From assembly GCA_963705885.1 (NCBI GenBank), contig OY970120.1, forward strand, positions 310,001 through 374,000: DNA of 64,000 nucleotides, read 5' to 3'. This stretch comes from MFD01275-c22 sp963705885 (GTDB taxonomy: Bacteria; Actinomycetota; Actinomycetes; JACCUZ01). A model generated the notes under the pieces. It was given only the letters and a program-made list of their open reading frames with translations, was not told where the DNA came from and did no database searches. Positions within the stretch are counted from its first letter, which is position 1. Each line of letters begins with the position of its first letter. Position numbers and translations under genes: made by a program. Positions 26,009-35,213 of this stretch are shown one piece after another.

Positions 26009-27050
26009 GCGCGGCCTCCCCCGACGTCGTGAGCCGGAGGTCCTGGTCGATCTCACCGCGGCTCTGCGCCTCGAGGATGTGCTGGATGCGCTGAAGGCGC
26101 GGGCCGGTCAGCCAGGCCTCGGTCAGCCCGAACTGCAGGTAGGCGTCGTAGAGCTCCTCGACGCCCTTGCGCACCGTCCACTGCGGGTCGAAGCCGGGCA
26201 GCTCGCGGCGGATGAGGTCGCAGTCGACACGGTAGTTGCGCTTGTCCGGGCTCGCGCCCTCGGACAGCGCGACCACCGACCCGGGCACGACGTCCTCGAC
26301 GATCTTGGCGACGTCGCGGATGCGGTAGCTCTCCTCGGTGCGGCCGACGTTGTAGGCCTTGAGGTGGACGACCTCGCGGTCGGCCTCGACGACCGCGAGG
26401 AAGGCCCGCGCGATGTCCTCGATGTGCACGAGGGGCCGCCAGGGGGTCCCGTCGCTCTTGAGCAGCACCTCGCCGGTCGTGACGGCGTATCCGGTCAGGT
26501 TGTTCACGACGAGGTCGCCGCGCAGGCGCGGCGAGAGGCCGTAGGCGGTGGCGTTGCGCAGGTAGGTCGGACTGAAGTCGTCGTCGGCGAGCGCGGTCAG
26601 GTCGCGCTCCGCGAGGACCTTCGACTCGCCGTAGGGCGTGACCGGCGCGAACGTCGCGGTCTCGTCGATCGGCTCGTCGCCGCTGGCGCCGTAGGTGCTG
26701 CACGACGAGGAGAACGCGAACCTCGTGACCCCCGCCGCCTTCGCGGTCCGCGCCACGTGCGTGGTGCCGAGGTGGTTGATGTCGTAGGTCGTGGCCGCGT
26801 TGAGGTCACCCAGCGGGTCGTTGGAGATCCCCGCCAGGTGCACGACCGCGTCGACGCCCTCGAAGTGCTCGGGACGCAGGTCCCGGATGTCCATCCACAG
26901 CTCCTGGTCAGGGCGGTAGCCCTGGGGCGTGAACGCGCAGTCCGAGAACAGGCCGCTGTCGACGCCGACGACGCTGTGCCCGGCGGACTGGAAGAGCGGG
27001 ACCAGCGACGTGCCGATGTAGCCGTCGTGCCCGGTGACCATCACCCGCAT
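26001..27050 (-). CDS. NAD-dependent epimerase/dehydratase (SDR) near rfbF
   Basis: The 349-residue SDR has VMVTGHDGYIGTSL at the N-terminus (a TGHxGYIG variant of the NAD motif) and SSSCSTYGASG. The catalytic triad follows as VTPYGESKVLAE (Tyr-x3-Lys), then TYLRNATAYG. The TGHxGYIG motif is shared with SDRs found beside rfbF in actinobacterial and proteobacterial glycan loci. The reaction is not established: it could be reductase, epimerase or dehydratase on a CDP-sugar. The ATG at 27050 overlaps the rfbF stop by four bases. No classical CDP-glucose 4,6-dehydratase is seen in this window. Confidence 0.75.
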   Translation of the reverse strand: MRVMVTGHDGYIGTSLVPLFQSAGHSVVGVDSGLFSDCAFTPQGYRPDQELWMDIRDLRPEHFEGVDAVVHLAGISNDPLGDLNAATTYDINHLGTTHVARTAKAAGVTRFAFSSSCSTYGASGDEPIDETATFAPVTPYGESKVLAERDLTALADDDFSPTYLRNATAYGLSPRLRGDLVVNNLTGYAVTTGEVLLKSDGTPWRPLVHIEDIARAFLAVVEADREVVHLKAYNVGRTEESYRIRDVAKIVEDVVPGSVVALSEGASPDKRNYRVDCDLIRRELPGFDPQWTVRKGVEELYDAYLQFGLTEAWLTGPRLQRIQHILEAQSRGEIDQDLRLTTSGEAAHV

Positions 27051-27823
27051 CAGGCGGTCCACGTCTTCCACGGGGCGGAGCCCGACCGCCAGAGCTCCTC
27101 CAGGAGGTGCTTCTCGCGCAGGGTGTCCATGCACTGCCAGAACCCCTCGTGCCGGTAGGCCATGAGCTGGCCGTCCTTGGCGAGGTACTCGAGCGGCTCC
27201 TTCTCCCACTGGGTCTCGTCGCCGGCGATGTAGTCGAAGACCGACGGCTCGAGCACGAAGAACGCCCCGTTGATCCAGCCCTCGCCGATCTGCGGCTTCT
27301 CCGAGAACTCGACGATCCGGTCGCCCTCGGTCTCGAGGTGGCCGTAGCGCGCCGGCGGGCGGACGGCCGTCAGCGTCGCCACCTTGCCGTGGCTGCGGTG
27401 GAACGCCAGCAGCGCGTCGAGGTCGACGTTGCTCACACCGTCGCCCCAGGTCAGCATGAACGTCTCGTCGCCGACCCAGTCCTTGAGCCGCTTGATGCGC
27501 CCGCCGGTGTTCGTGCCCTGGCCGGTGTCGACGACGTCGATCGTCCAGTCGTCGCACGAGTTGTCGTGCACGTCGACGGTGCCGGCCCGCGGGCGCACGG
27601 TGATGCTGCCCGTCAGGTGGGCGTAGTCGACGACCCAGCGCTTGATGACCTCGCCCTTGTAGCCGACCGCGATGACGAAGTCGTCCAGGCCGAAGTGCGA
27701 GTAGTGCTTCATGATGTGCCAGAGGATCGGACGCCCTCCGATCTCCACCATCGGCTTGGGCTTGACCGCGGTCTCCTCGACGATCCTGCTGCCCACGCCC
27801 CCCGCGAGGATGGCGACCTTCAT
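27050..27823 (-). CDS. rfbF: Glucose-1-phosphate cytidylyltransferase
   Basis: The 257-residue enzyme makes CDP-glucose from CTP and glucose-1-phosphate, the entry step to CDP-linked deoxy and branched sugars. The N-terminus VAILAGGVGSRIVEETAVKPKPMVEIGG (motif only) is the sugar-nucleotidyltransferase site with the LAGGxGSR and KPKPMVEIGG elements. HSHGKVATLTAVRPPARYGHL and WINGAFFVLEP are RfbF-specific. Length is normal (about 257). It overlaps the glycosyltransferase gene stop (ATGA), and GGGGGAAGAAG serves as ribosome site. It is followed by an SDR and a C-methyltransferase gene. Confidence 0.9.
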   Translation of the reverse strand: MKVAILAGGVGSRIVEETAVKPKPMVEIGGRPILWHIMKHYSHFGLDDFVIAVGYKGEVIKRWVVDYAHLTGSITVRPRAGTVDVHDNSCDDWTIDVVDTGQGTNTGGRIKRLKDWVGDETFMLTWGDGVSNVDLDALLAFHRSHGKVATLTAVRPPARYGHLETEGDRIVEFSEKPQIGEGWINGAFFVLEPSVFDYIAGDETQWEKEPLEYLAKDGQLMAYRHEGFWQCMDTLREKHLLEELWRSGSAPWKTWTA

Positions 27824-29184
27824 ACTTCTTCCCCCACCTCGGCACCGAGGCGCAGCGACGGGATCCGCTGCGCCGGTACGACGATTGTGTTCCTCAGATC
27901 GATGACGTGGGGCTCATTCGCCGAAACCGCACGAAGGTCCACCGTCCGCGGAGCCCGGCCCAGCAGCCGGTCGAAGATCGAGACGTAGCCCGGGGACTGG
28001 CGCTGCCACGACAGCGTCGACTCGATGCGCTGGCGGCCGGCGCGGCCCATGATGCGGCGACGCACCGGGTCGTCGAGCAGGTCGGCGATCGCCACGGCGA
28101 AGGCCTTGTCCTCGTCCTCCTCGACGTAGACCGCGGCCATCCCGGCGGAGCGGCGGGTCTCGGTGAGGTCGAACGCCACCTGCGGGAGGCCGTGGGCCAT
28201 GTACTCCAGCGTCTTGTTCATGCTCGAGCGGTCGTTGAACTCGCACTTGGGGTCGGGCGTGACGCCGAGGTCGCTGCTGGACAGCCAGCGGCCGATCTCG
28301 TCCTGCCCGACGCGCCCGGTGAACGTGACCCAGGGCTCGATGTCGAGCTCGGCGGCGAGCTCCTTGAGCTCGGGCAGGCAGTCGCCGAAGCCGAGCAGCG
28401 CGAAGTGGCAGTCGTCGCGGCCGAGCACGTGGACGTACGCGTCGATGGCGTGCAGGAGGCGGTCGACGCCGTCCTGCGGCCCCATGATCCCGACGTAGGT
28501 GCACAGGAACTGGCGGCCGTTGCGCAGGGAGGGGTCGGGCTCGCCCGCCCGCATCACGGTCGGGTCGGGGGCGCTCATGACGACCGTCGACTGGTCGGGC
28601 CGGCGGTGACCGCGTCGTGTCGCGATCTCGCGGTAGGACTCGTTGGTCGAGATCACCTGGTCGGCGACGCGGTAGGACGCCTGCTCGAGCAGCAGCAGCG
28701 CCCGGTGCAGGAGGCCGCGCCGGCCGAAGCGCGCGCGGTAGACCTCCGGGCACAGGTCGTGCTGGTCGTAGACGAACCGCACGTGCCGGGCCCGCCACAG
28801 CAGCGCGAGCAGCCAGTAGGTGTCGGGCGGGTTGCAGGCCTGGAGCACGCCGAAGCCCTCCCGTCGCCGGACCGTCAGCGACAGCATGCTCGTGCGCAGC
28901 CAGCAGTAGGCGAACTCGAGGACGTAGCTGAGGACGCCGCTCGTGCTCGGCGGCGGCTCGTAGGTGTAGACGGACACGCCGTCGAGCTCGAACTGCCTCG
29001 GCTCGCCCTCGGCCCGCGGGCAGATCACGCTCACCCGGTGGCCGGCCTCGACGAGCGCCTGGCACTCCATGCGCACCCGGCGGTCGAAGACCAGCGGCAG
29101 GTTCTGCACGACGATGAGGACGCCCGAGCCGCGGCGGGCGCGACGCGCTGTCCGGCGCGCTCGGCGCCCACCGTCAGTAAGCAC
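27820..29184 (-). CDS. GT4-family glycosyltransferase
   Basis: The 454-residue GT-B protein has VVQNLPLVFDRRVRMECQALVEAGHRVSVICP in pattern at residues 25-57, then VYDQHDLCPEVY, VISTNESYREIA, FLCTYVGIMGPQDGVDRLL and NDRSSMNKTLEYMAHGLPQVAFDL (donor motif). This is a common layout in the enzyme that follows the initiating transferase in exopolysaccharide loci. It starts at GTG 29184, overlapping the glycosylphosphotransferase stop by eleven bases. It may add the second sugar of the repeat unit, given its position next to the priming transferase. Confidence 0.8.
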   Translation of the reverse strand: MLTDGGRRARRTARRARRGSGVLIVVQNLPLVFDRRVRMECQALVEAGHRVSVICPRAEGEPRQFELDGVSVYTYEPPPSTSGVLSYVLEFAYCWLRTSMLSLTVRRREGFGVLQACNPPDTYWLLALLWRARHVRFVYDQHDLCPEVYRARFGRRGLLHRALLLLEQASYRVADQVISTNESYREIATRRGHRRPDQSTVVMSAPDPTVMRAGEPDPSLRNGRQFLCTYVGIMGPQDGVDRLLHAIDAYVHVLGRDDCHFALLGFGDCLPELKELAAELDIEPWVTFTGRVGQDEIGRWLSSSDLGVTPDPKCEFNDRSSMNKTLEYMAHGLPQVAFDLTETRRSAGMAAVYVEEDEDKAFAVAIADLLDDPVRRRIMGRAGRQRIESTLSWQRQSPGYVSIFDRLLGRAPRTVDLRAVSANEPHVIDLRNTIVVPAQRIPSLRLGAEVGEEV

Positions 29185-30637
29185 CGCGACCTCGCAGCAC
29201 GACAGCGACGGTCTTCCAGAGGATGAGCAGGTCGAGCGTGAGGGACCAGTTCTCGACGTAGCGCAGGTCGAGGCGCACCGCCTCGTCCCACGAGAGGTCC
29301 GCTCGGCCGCTGATCTGCCAGAGCCCGGTGAGGCCGGGCTTGACGAGCAGGCGACGGTGCAGGTCGAGGTGGTACTGCTCGACCTCGGTCGGCAGCGGCG
29401 GTCGCGGCCCGACCAGGGACATCGCGCCGGTGAGCACGTTGACCAGCTGCGGCAGCTCGTCGAGGGAGTAGCGGCGCAGCACCCGCCCGACGCGGGTGAG
29501 GCGCGGGTCGTCGGGGATCTTGAACAGCAGCCCGTCGCTGTTGGCGTTGAGGTGGATCACGTCGGGCAGCCGCTGCTCGGCGTCCGCCGTCATCGTGCGG
29601 AACTTCAGGATCGTGAACAGCGACCCGTCGCGGCCGACCCGGCCCTGGCGGAAGAGCACCGGCCCCGGGCTGCTCGCCTTCACCGCGACCGCGATGCCGA
29701 GCAGCACCGGCGCGAGCAGCAGCAGCGCGACCCCGGCCGCCGCGCGGTCCACGGCGGACTTGACGATCCGCCGCATCCCGCTGAACTCGGGCTGCTCGAC
29801 GTGCAGGAGGGGGAGCCCGCACACGGGGCGGATCGCGATGCGGGGTCCCGCGACGTCGAGCAGCGCGGGTGCGACGATGAAGTCGGTGCGGGACCCCTCG
29901 AGGGCCCAGGAGAGCCGGCGCAGCGTCGGCCCGTCCATCTCGGGACAGCCGAGGACCGCGACGGAGTCGGCCTCCATGCTCTGCACCACGTCCACGGCCT
30001 GGGCGAACGAGCCGAGCACGGGGACGCCGAGGTCGGTGAGCTCCGGGTGCGGCCCGGCCTCCGGCAGGCAGGCGCCGATGACCCGCAGCCCGTGGTAGGT
30101 CTCCCGCCGGGACTGCCGCACCAGCTCGGCCACCGGGTGCGGGTGGCCGACGACGATCGTGTCGTTCATGCAGGCCCCCGTGCTCCGCAGCCGGTGCAGG
30201 CCCTTGCGGGCGACGTAGCGAGCCAGCAGCGTCAGCACGCACGAGACGGGGATCGCGATGACGACGTAGCCGCGGGCCACCTCGGCCTTCGTCGCCCACG
30301 AGACGGTGCCGACCACGGCGGTGAGCCAGACGGCGCCGGTGACGACCCGGCGGAACTCCTCGGAGCCCACGCCGAGGTAGCGCTGCTCGTAGGCCCGCGC
30401 AGCGGCCATGACGACCAGCCACGGCACCGGCAGCAGCAGGCTCGCGAGGACGTACGCCGAGTGCGTCGGCGCGTCCCCGAAGCGCACCGACAGGGCGAGC
30501 ACCCCGGCCACCGCCGCCACCATCGCGTCCGCAGCCACCAGCGTGCGCACGTAGGTGCGCGGCCACGACCGCAGCGGTGACGCCAGGGCCCGCCGCCGCG
30601 CGATCTTCTCCGCGCGGACGACATCGAGCACCGACAT
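29174..30637 (-). CDS. Exopolysaccharide biosynthesis polyprenyl glycosylphosphotransferase (priming transferase)
   Basis: The 487-residue WbaP/CpsE-type protein has four to five N-terminal TM segments (residues 30-145), a soluble CoA-binding-like domain, one more TM at about 290-315, and a C-terminal bacterial sugar-transferase domain. The latter has the motifs FRQGRVGRDGSLFTILKFRTM, YSLDELPQLVNVL and KPGLTGLWQISGR. It transfers a sugar-1-phosphate to undecaprenyl phosphate, which starts repeat-unit assembly. The ATG at 30637 has a G-rich ribosome site. It is first in the long minus-strand operon running through 20105 or 17264, which gives it control over the pathway. Confidence 0.9.
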   Translation of the reverse strand: MSVLDVVRAEKIARRRALASPLRSWPRTYVRTLVAADAMVAAVAGVLALSVRFGDAPTHSAYVLASLLLPVPWLVVMAAARAYEQRYLGVGSEEFRRVVTGAVWLTAVVGTVSWATKAEVARGYVVIAIPVSCVLTLLARYVARKGLHRLRSTGACMNDTIVVGHPHPVAELVRQSRRETYHGLRVIGACLPEAGPHPELTDLGVPVLGSFAQAVDVVQSMEADSVAVLGCPEMDGPTLRRLSWALEGSRTDFIVAPALLDVAGPRIAIRPVCGLPLLHVEQPEFSGMRRIVKSAVDRAAAGVALLLLAPVLLGIAVAVKASSPGPVLFRQGRVGRDGSLFTILKFRTMTADAEQRLPDVIHLNANSDGLLFKIPDDPRLTRVGRVLRRYSLDELPQLVNVLTGAMSLVGPRPPLPTEVEQYHLDLHRRLLVKPGLTGLWQISGRADLSWDEAVRLDLRYVENWSLTLDLLILWKTVAVVLRGRGAY

Positions 30638-30943
30638 GCGACCCCCCCAGGGCTATACCCGTGTCCGGCTCTCCCGCGCCCCCCGGCGCGTCGCCCTCCC
30701 CGAGCGGCCGAACACCCGCGACTCTAAAGCCGCAGCGGGAGGCTGACTACGCGGAGTGTCGAAATCGCCGAGAGATACTCCCCGTTGTGCGCAGTCGGTC
30801 ACCGTGCGTATCCGAATGATCTCTGTCGAAAGGGGCATCCCGGCCAGATGCGGACACGTCCCGATCTCACGATCCGGCCCGAGCGTCTCAGCCCCCGCCG
30901 GCGATGCCTACGGTCGTGACCTGAGCTGCCCCGAGGAGGCGCG
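30638..30943. other. Divergent intergenic region between the EPS operon and ppc
   Basis: These 306 bases separate the priming transferase gene (minus) from ppc (plus). On the minus side a weak TATAGC (GCTATA on plus, 30653-30658) could serve as -10 for the EPS operon. On the plus side TACGGT (30909-30914) fits ppc. Stretches with lower GC (around 30720-30790) are present. No gene or terminator hairpin is visible. Confidence 0.45.
30909..30914 (+). promoter_or_regulatory. Candidate -10 box (TACGGT) for ppc
   Basis: TACGGT lies 29 bases upstream of the ATG at 30944, predicting a leader of about 23 bases that includes the GAGGAGG ribosome site at 30933-30939. Confidence 0.45.
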
Positions 30944-33695
30944 ATGAGCCCCGAGCGCGCCGCAGAGGCCGCCGACCAGGCAGCGCTGCGGGCCGACGTG
31001 CGGCGGCTCGGCAACCTGCTCGGCGAGTCGCTCGTGCGGCAGGAGGGGCCCGAGCTGCTCGACCTCGTCGAACGCGTCCGCCGGCTCAGCCGCAGCGACG
31101 CCCGGGACGACTCGGGAGCGCTCGCCGAGCTGCTCGAGCGGGCCGACGTCGAGACCGCGGCCCTGCTGGTGCGGGCCTTCGGCGCGTACTTCCACCTGGC
31201 CAACGTCACCGAGCAGGTGCACCGGGCGCGCGCGATGCGCGAGCAGCGGCGGGTCGACGGCGGGTGGCTGGCGCAGACCGCCGCGCGCATCCGGGCCGCC
31301 GAGCTGCCGGCCGAGGAGGTCCGCGAGCTGGTCGGCCGGCTCGTCGTGCGGCCCGTCTTCACCGCCCACCCGACCGAGGCGGCGCGGCGGTCGACCCTGT
31401 CCAAGCGCCGCCGGGTGGCCGAGCTGCTCGACGCCGGGACGGGCGGGGTCGACGAGCACCGCACCGACCGGCGGCTCGGCGAGGTCATCGACCTGCTGTG
31501 GCAGACCGCCGAGCTGCGGCTGGACCGACCGGAGCCGCTCGACGAGGCGCGCAACGCGGCCTACTACCTCGACGAGCTCATGCTGCACACGGTGGCCGAC
31601 GTGCTCGAGGACCTCGCCGACGAGCTCGCGGGGGTGGGCGTCGACCTGCCGGCCACCGCGCAGCCGCTGCGGTTCGGCAGCTGGATCGGCGGTGACCGCG
31701 ACGGGAACCCCAACGTGACTCCGCAGGTCACGCACGACGTGCTCGTGCTCCAGCACGGCCACGCGATCCGCGACCTGCAGCAGATCGTGACCGAGCTGCT
31801 CGAGGACCTCTCGTCCTCGGAGCGCATGATCGGCGCGAGCGAGCAGCTGCTGGCCAGCATCGAGCGCGACCTGGCGGCGCTGCCCGAGGTGCCGGCCCGC
31901 GTCCGGCGCATCAACGCCGACGAGCCCTACCGCCTCAAGGGCCGCTGCATCGGGGTCAAGCTCGAGAACACCCGGTCGCGGCTCGCGTCGGGGCGCCCGC
32001 ACCAGCCGGGTCACGACTACCACGGGACCGCTGAGCTGGTGGCCGACCTCGTGCTCATGCGCGACTCCCTGGCGGCCCACCGTGGCGAGCTGGTGGCCAA
32101 GGGCCGGATGGACCGGGTGCTGCGGACCGTGTCCTGCTTCGGCTTGCACCTCGCGACCCTCGACGTGCGCGAGCACGCGGACTCCCACCACCATGCGCTC
32201 GCCCAGCTGTTCGACCGCCTCGGCGAGCTGTCGTGGCGCTACGCGGACCTCCCGCGCGAGAGCCGGCTGGCCCTGCTGCGCAAGGAGCTGGCCGGCCGGC
32301 GGCCACTGGCGCCGCGCGACGCCCAGCTCGACGAGGCGGGCGCGCGAACGCTCGCCGTGTTCACGACCATGCGTGACGCGCTGGACGACCTCGGCCCGGA
32401 GGTGTGCGAGAGCTACATCGTCTCGATGACGCGCGGCGCCGACGACCTGCTCGCGGCCGTCCTGCTCGCCCGCGAGGCCGGCCTCGTCGACCTGCACCAC
32501 GACGTCGCCCGCATCGGGTTCGTACCGCTGCTCGAGACCGTGAGCGAGCTGCGGGAGGCCGGCCGGGTCCTCGACGACCTGCTCGTCGACCCGTCGTACC
32601 GCCGGCTCGTCGCGCTGCGCGGGGACGTGCAGGAGGTGATGCTCGGCTACTCCGACTCGAACAAGGAGGCGGGCATCGCGACCTCCCAGTGGGAGATCCA
32701 CCGGGCCCAGCGCCAGCTGCGTGACGTCGCGGTGCGCCACGGCGTGCGGCTGCGGCTCTTCCACGGCCGTGGCGGCACGATCGGGCGCGGCGGCGGCCCG
32801 ACGCACGACGCGATCCTGGCCCAGCCGTGGGGGACGCTCGACGGGGAGATCAAGGTCACCGAGCAGGGCGAGGTCATCTCGGACAAGTACTCGCTGCCCG
32901 CGCTGGCCCGGGAGAACCTCGAGCTCACCCTTGCCGCGACGCTCGAGGCGACGGTGCTCCACCGGGAGCCGCGCACGACGGACGACGCGCTGAAGCGCTA
33001 CGACGAGGTGATGGACGTCCTCTCGGAGGGGGCGCACGGCGCCTACCGGGGGCTCGTCGAGCACCCCGACCTCCCCGCGTACTTCGTGCAGTCGACCCCG
33101 GTCGAGCTGCTCACCGACCTCAACATCGGGCTCGCGGCCGTCCCACCGCCCCGACAGCGGCGGGGGGCTGGCCGGGCTGCGGGCGATCCCGTGGGTGTTC
33201 GGCTGGACGCAGTCACGTCAGGTGGTGCCCGGGTGGTTCGGCGTCGGGACGGGGCTGGCGGCCGTCCGCGCCGCAGGGCTTGGCGACGCGCTCGACGAGA
33301 TGTACGAGGGGTGGCACTTCTTCCGGACCTTCCTGTCCAACGTCTCGATGACGCTGGCCAAGACCGACCTGCGCATCGCCGGGCACTACGTCGACTCGCT
33401 GGTCGACGCCGACCTGCGACACGTGTTCGACGCGATCCGGACCGAGCACGACACCACCGTGCGCGAGGTCCTCGCGGTGACGCGCGAGTCCTCGCTGCTC
33501 GGCAGCAACCCGCTGCTGGCGCGGACCCTGCAGGTCCGCGACGCCTACCTCGACCCGATCAGCTATCTGCAGGTGTCGCTGCTGCGCCGCTCCCGGGCGG
33601 CGGCCGCGTCGGGCCAGGAGGCGGACCCCCGGCTGCGCCAGGCGCTGCTGCTCACCGTCAACGGTGTCGCCGCCGGCCTCCGCAACACCGGCTGA
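30944..33695 (+). CDS. ppc: Phosphoenolpyruvate carboxylase (one +1 frameshift)
   Basis: The corrected protein is about 916 residues, normal for PEPC, which fixes bicarbonate onto PEP to give oxaloacetate. Seen are VFTAHPTEAARR (catalytic His), WIGGDRDGNPNVT, LGYSDSNKEAG, LFHGRGGTIGRGGGPTHDAI, KVTEQGEVISDKY, then after the break IPWVFGWTQSR and SNVSMTLAKTDLRIAGHY. The C-terminus ends in RNTG, the conserved end. An extra base at about 33131 shifts the frame: removing it turns the sequence after DLNIG into the family's SRP-type motif. ATG 30944 has GAGGAGG upstream. Disruption of so central a gene suggests a sequence error. Confidence 0.9.
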
Positions 33696-33722
33696 CCCCC
33701 GGATCCGCTCGGGTGGAGCTGG

Positions 33723-34299
33723 TCAGGTGTTGTAGGCGTTCTGGGCCTTCTCGAGGCCCTCGGCGACCAGGGCCTCGACGGCGTCCGCCGCCCGGTCGAC
33801 CTCGAGCTCCAGCTCCTTGCGCTCGGCCGCGCTGAAGTCACGCAGCACGAACGCGGACGGCGTCCATCCGGCCCGGCGGTCGTCCGATGCCGAACCTGAC
33901 CCGCAGGAACTCGCCGGACCCGAGCGAGCGGCGCAGCGACCTGAGCCCGTTGTGGCCGTTGTCGCCGCCGCCGAGCTTGAGCCGCAGCCCGCCGTACGGC
34001 AGGTCGAGCTCGTCATGCACGACGACCAGCCGGTCGAGCGGCACCTTGAAGAAGTCGGTCAGCGCCGAGACCGGTCCGCCGGAGTCGTTCATGTACGACC
34101 GCGGCTTGGCGAGCACGACCCGCTCTCCCGCGAGCCGTCCCTCGACGATCTCCGCGCGCGACTTGTGCGCCTTGAACCGTCCCGACATCCGGCCGGCCAG
34201 CACGTCGGCGACCATGAAGCCGACGTTGTGCCGGTTGCCGGCGTACGCCGGCCCGGGGTTCCCCAGCCCGACGACCAGCCAGGCCCCTCGCTCGGTCAC
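33723..34299 (-). CDS. pth: Peptidyl-tRNA hydrolase (one +1 frameshift)
   Basis: The corrected protein of 191 residues releases tRNA from prematurely dissociated peptidyl-tRNA. WLVVGLGNPGPAYAGNRHNVGFM carries the catalytic His of the NRHNxG motif. KPRSYMNDSGG, VVHDELDLPYG (catalytic Asp) and GGDNGHNGLRS follow. An extra base at about 33860 breaks RPPGRMD from PSAFVLRDF, the expected join. It starts at GTG 34299 and is convergent to ppc. The pth-rplY-prs-glmU order is a familiar actinobacterial arrangement. Confidence 0.9.
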
Positions 34300-34340
34300 G
34301 TCGTCTGCCCGCTCCCCGGTCCGGCGCGAGCGGAACAGCC

Positions 34341-35032
34341 TCAGCTCTCGGCCTTCTCGCCCTCGGCGGGTGCCTCGGCGGCAGCCTCACCGGCCTCGGG
34401 AGCGGCCTCCTCGCCGGCCTCGCCCTCGGCGGGCTCGGCCACGATGCCGACCTCGGCCTCGGCCTCCGCCAGCTCGGCCTCGAGCTGCTCGGCGGTCGGT
34501 GCCGCGGTGATCGCCACGATGAGCGCGTCGGGGTCGGTGATCGAGGGTCGTGCCCGCCGGCAGCGTCGAGGTCGCCGGCGTGGATCTGGGCGCCGACCTG
34601 CAGGCCCTCGACCGACACGTCGACCCCGGTCGGGATGTTCGTGGCCTCGGCCTCGACCGACAGGGTGTTCAGGTCCAGGTTGACCAGCGTCTCGGGCGCC
34701 GCGGTGCCGACGACGTGGACCGGGATCTCGACCGTCACCTTCTCGCCGCGGCGGACCACGACCAGGTCGACGTGCTCGAGAAAGCCCTTGATCGGGTCGC
34801 GCTGGACGTCCTTGGGCAGCGCCAGCTCGTCCTTGCCCTCGATGTCGAGTGTGAGCAGCACGTTCGCGGTCTTCAGCGCGAGCATGAGCTCGTGGCCGGG
34901 GAGCGAGATGTGCCGCGGGTCGGCGCCGTGGCCGTACAGGACGGCCGGAACCTTGGCCTCGCGACGGATGCGGCGGGCTGCGCCCTTGCCGAACTCGGTG
35001 CGCGGCTCGGTGGCGATACGGACCTCGGGCAC
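34341..35032 (-). CDS. rplY: 50S ribosomal protein L25/general stress protein Ctc (two +1 frameshifts)
   Basis: The corrected protein is 229 residues, the long Ctc form: an N-terminal 5S rRNA-binding L25 domain (EFGKGAARRIRREAKVPAVLYGHG), a TL5-type beta domain, and a C-terminal acidic Ala/Glu-rich tail (EAEAEVGIVAEPAEGEAGEEAA, as pattern). Single extra bases at about 34563 and 34542 separate GDLDLPAGTTL from ITDPDALIVAIT. Both corrections are needed to recover the family sequence. The GTG start at 35032 has GAGGAG seven bases upstream. A leader of about 127 bases to the nearest -10 box is possible. Confidence 0.85.
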
Positions 35033-35165
35033 GGCGGGGCTCCTCGTGACGTACGTACTGATGGTCGGGCGGTGCGGTGGTCGGCGCGCGGCACGGCGAC
35101 GGTCAACGACCACCGCGTCGATCACGGAGGCCTGGGCATGGCTTCCCTCGCCGCGGCAACCGGGC

Positions 35166-35171
35166 AGTCTA
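35166..35171 (-). promoter_or_regulatory. Candidate -10 box (TAGACT) for rplY-pth
   Basis: TAGACT on the minus strand lies 133 bases upstream of the rplY GTG in the 181-base gap between rplY and prs, implying a long leader. No -35 element or clear prs terminator could be identified in the gap. Confidence 0.35.
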
Positions 35172-35213
35172 GCGGCGTACGGCGCGCGGCCCAAACCGGG
35201 GATCCGGCCGGGC

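Noticed and set aside
33696..33722. Terminator between ppc and pth
   Set aside because: Only weak complementarity is visible in the 27-base gap and no stable stem could be drawn.
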